From the NCBI GenBank assembly GCA_903834625.1, contig CAILJQ010000119.1, positions 1 to 42,065 on the forward strand: DNA of 42,065 nt, given 5' to 3'. The position numbers were made by a program, and so were the translations under genes. The notes beneath the pieces were generated by a model. That model was not told the origin of the DNA, ran no database searches, and was given only the letters and a program-made list of their open reading frames with translations. Source of the stretch: an uncultured Bacteroidota bacterium (GTDB lineage Bacteria > Bacteroidota > Bacteroidia > UKL13-3). Below are positions 42,032-42,065 of the stretch, one piece after another (the first letter of the stretch is position 1; each line of letters begins with the position of its first letter).

Positions 42032-42065
42032 AGGAAACAAAAGCAGCTATAAAATTATTCTTTAT

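Overview
The window looks like a chromosomal segment from a member of the Bacteroidota. The evidence is AT-rich DNA, -7 boxes of the TAnnTTTG type lying just upstream of start codons with no clear Shine-Dalgarno sequence, a type IX secretion C-terminal sorting domain, a fused alpha/beta E1 dehydrogenase, DUF3857/transglutaminase proteins, a TonB receptor with an HMA protein and an HYC_CC_PP protein, and a Rho factor with a large Asn/Arg-rich insertion. I cannot place it more precisely. I see no insertion sequence, prophage, CRISPR array or plasmid function. Most of the window is ordinary chromosome.

Layout. 1-1690: the end of a redoxin gene overlapping a lipoprotein that fuses a c-type haem domain to a PHM-like dicopper monooxygenase domain. 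1743-8257: bacilliredoxin, S-adenosylhomocysteinase, a minus-strand four-gene operon (thioredoxin-like protein, alpha/beta hydrolase, lipoprotein, DUF1572/DinB protein) and the fused E1 2-oxoacid dehydrogenase. 8314-15720: an OmpA-type protein, tRNA-Pro(GGG), then an outer-membrane lipoprotein, lipoprotein hydrolase, TPR histidine kinase, YehS-like protein and PqqB-like hydrolase. 15826-21404: a soluble PAS histidine kinase, CPD photolyase, Rho and a tandem universal stress protein. 21537-25032: an FHS-type sugar permease, a T9SS cargo protein and a GH53 endo-galactanase. 25108-28218: a metal-linked TonB receptor/HMA/HYC_CC_PP operon. 28261-33338: a beta-barrel protein and two DUF3857 proteins, one with an intact transglutaminase triad and one that has lost it. 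33550-39464: typA, prfB (with its programmed +1 frameshift, so the gene is split between two frames), an SDR, and a STAS-like/ribonuclease Z/methyltransferase operon. 39538-42017: an orphan LytTR regulator and lysS.

The least expected signal is not a gene. A 14-bp motif, GGTTCRRACCGAAA, recurs on both strands, in different reading frames and in intergenic DNA: 5 exact copies, 4 with one mismatch and at least 6 with two. Chance would give far fewer than one exact copy in a window this size. It behaves as a DNA-level signal of unknown role.

Other points of note are the redoxin plus cytochrome/copper-monooxygenase pair with all expected copper ligands present, the active/inactive transglutaminase pair, the low-complexity insertion with an AT-hook-like patch in Rho, and very short or absent 5' leaders, with lysS possibly leaderless.
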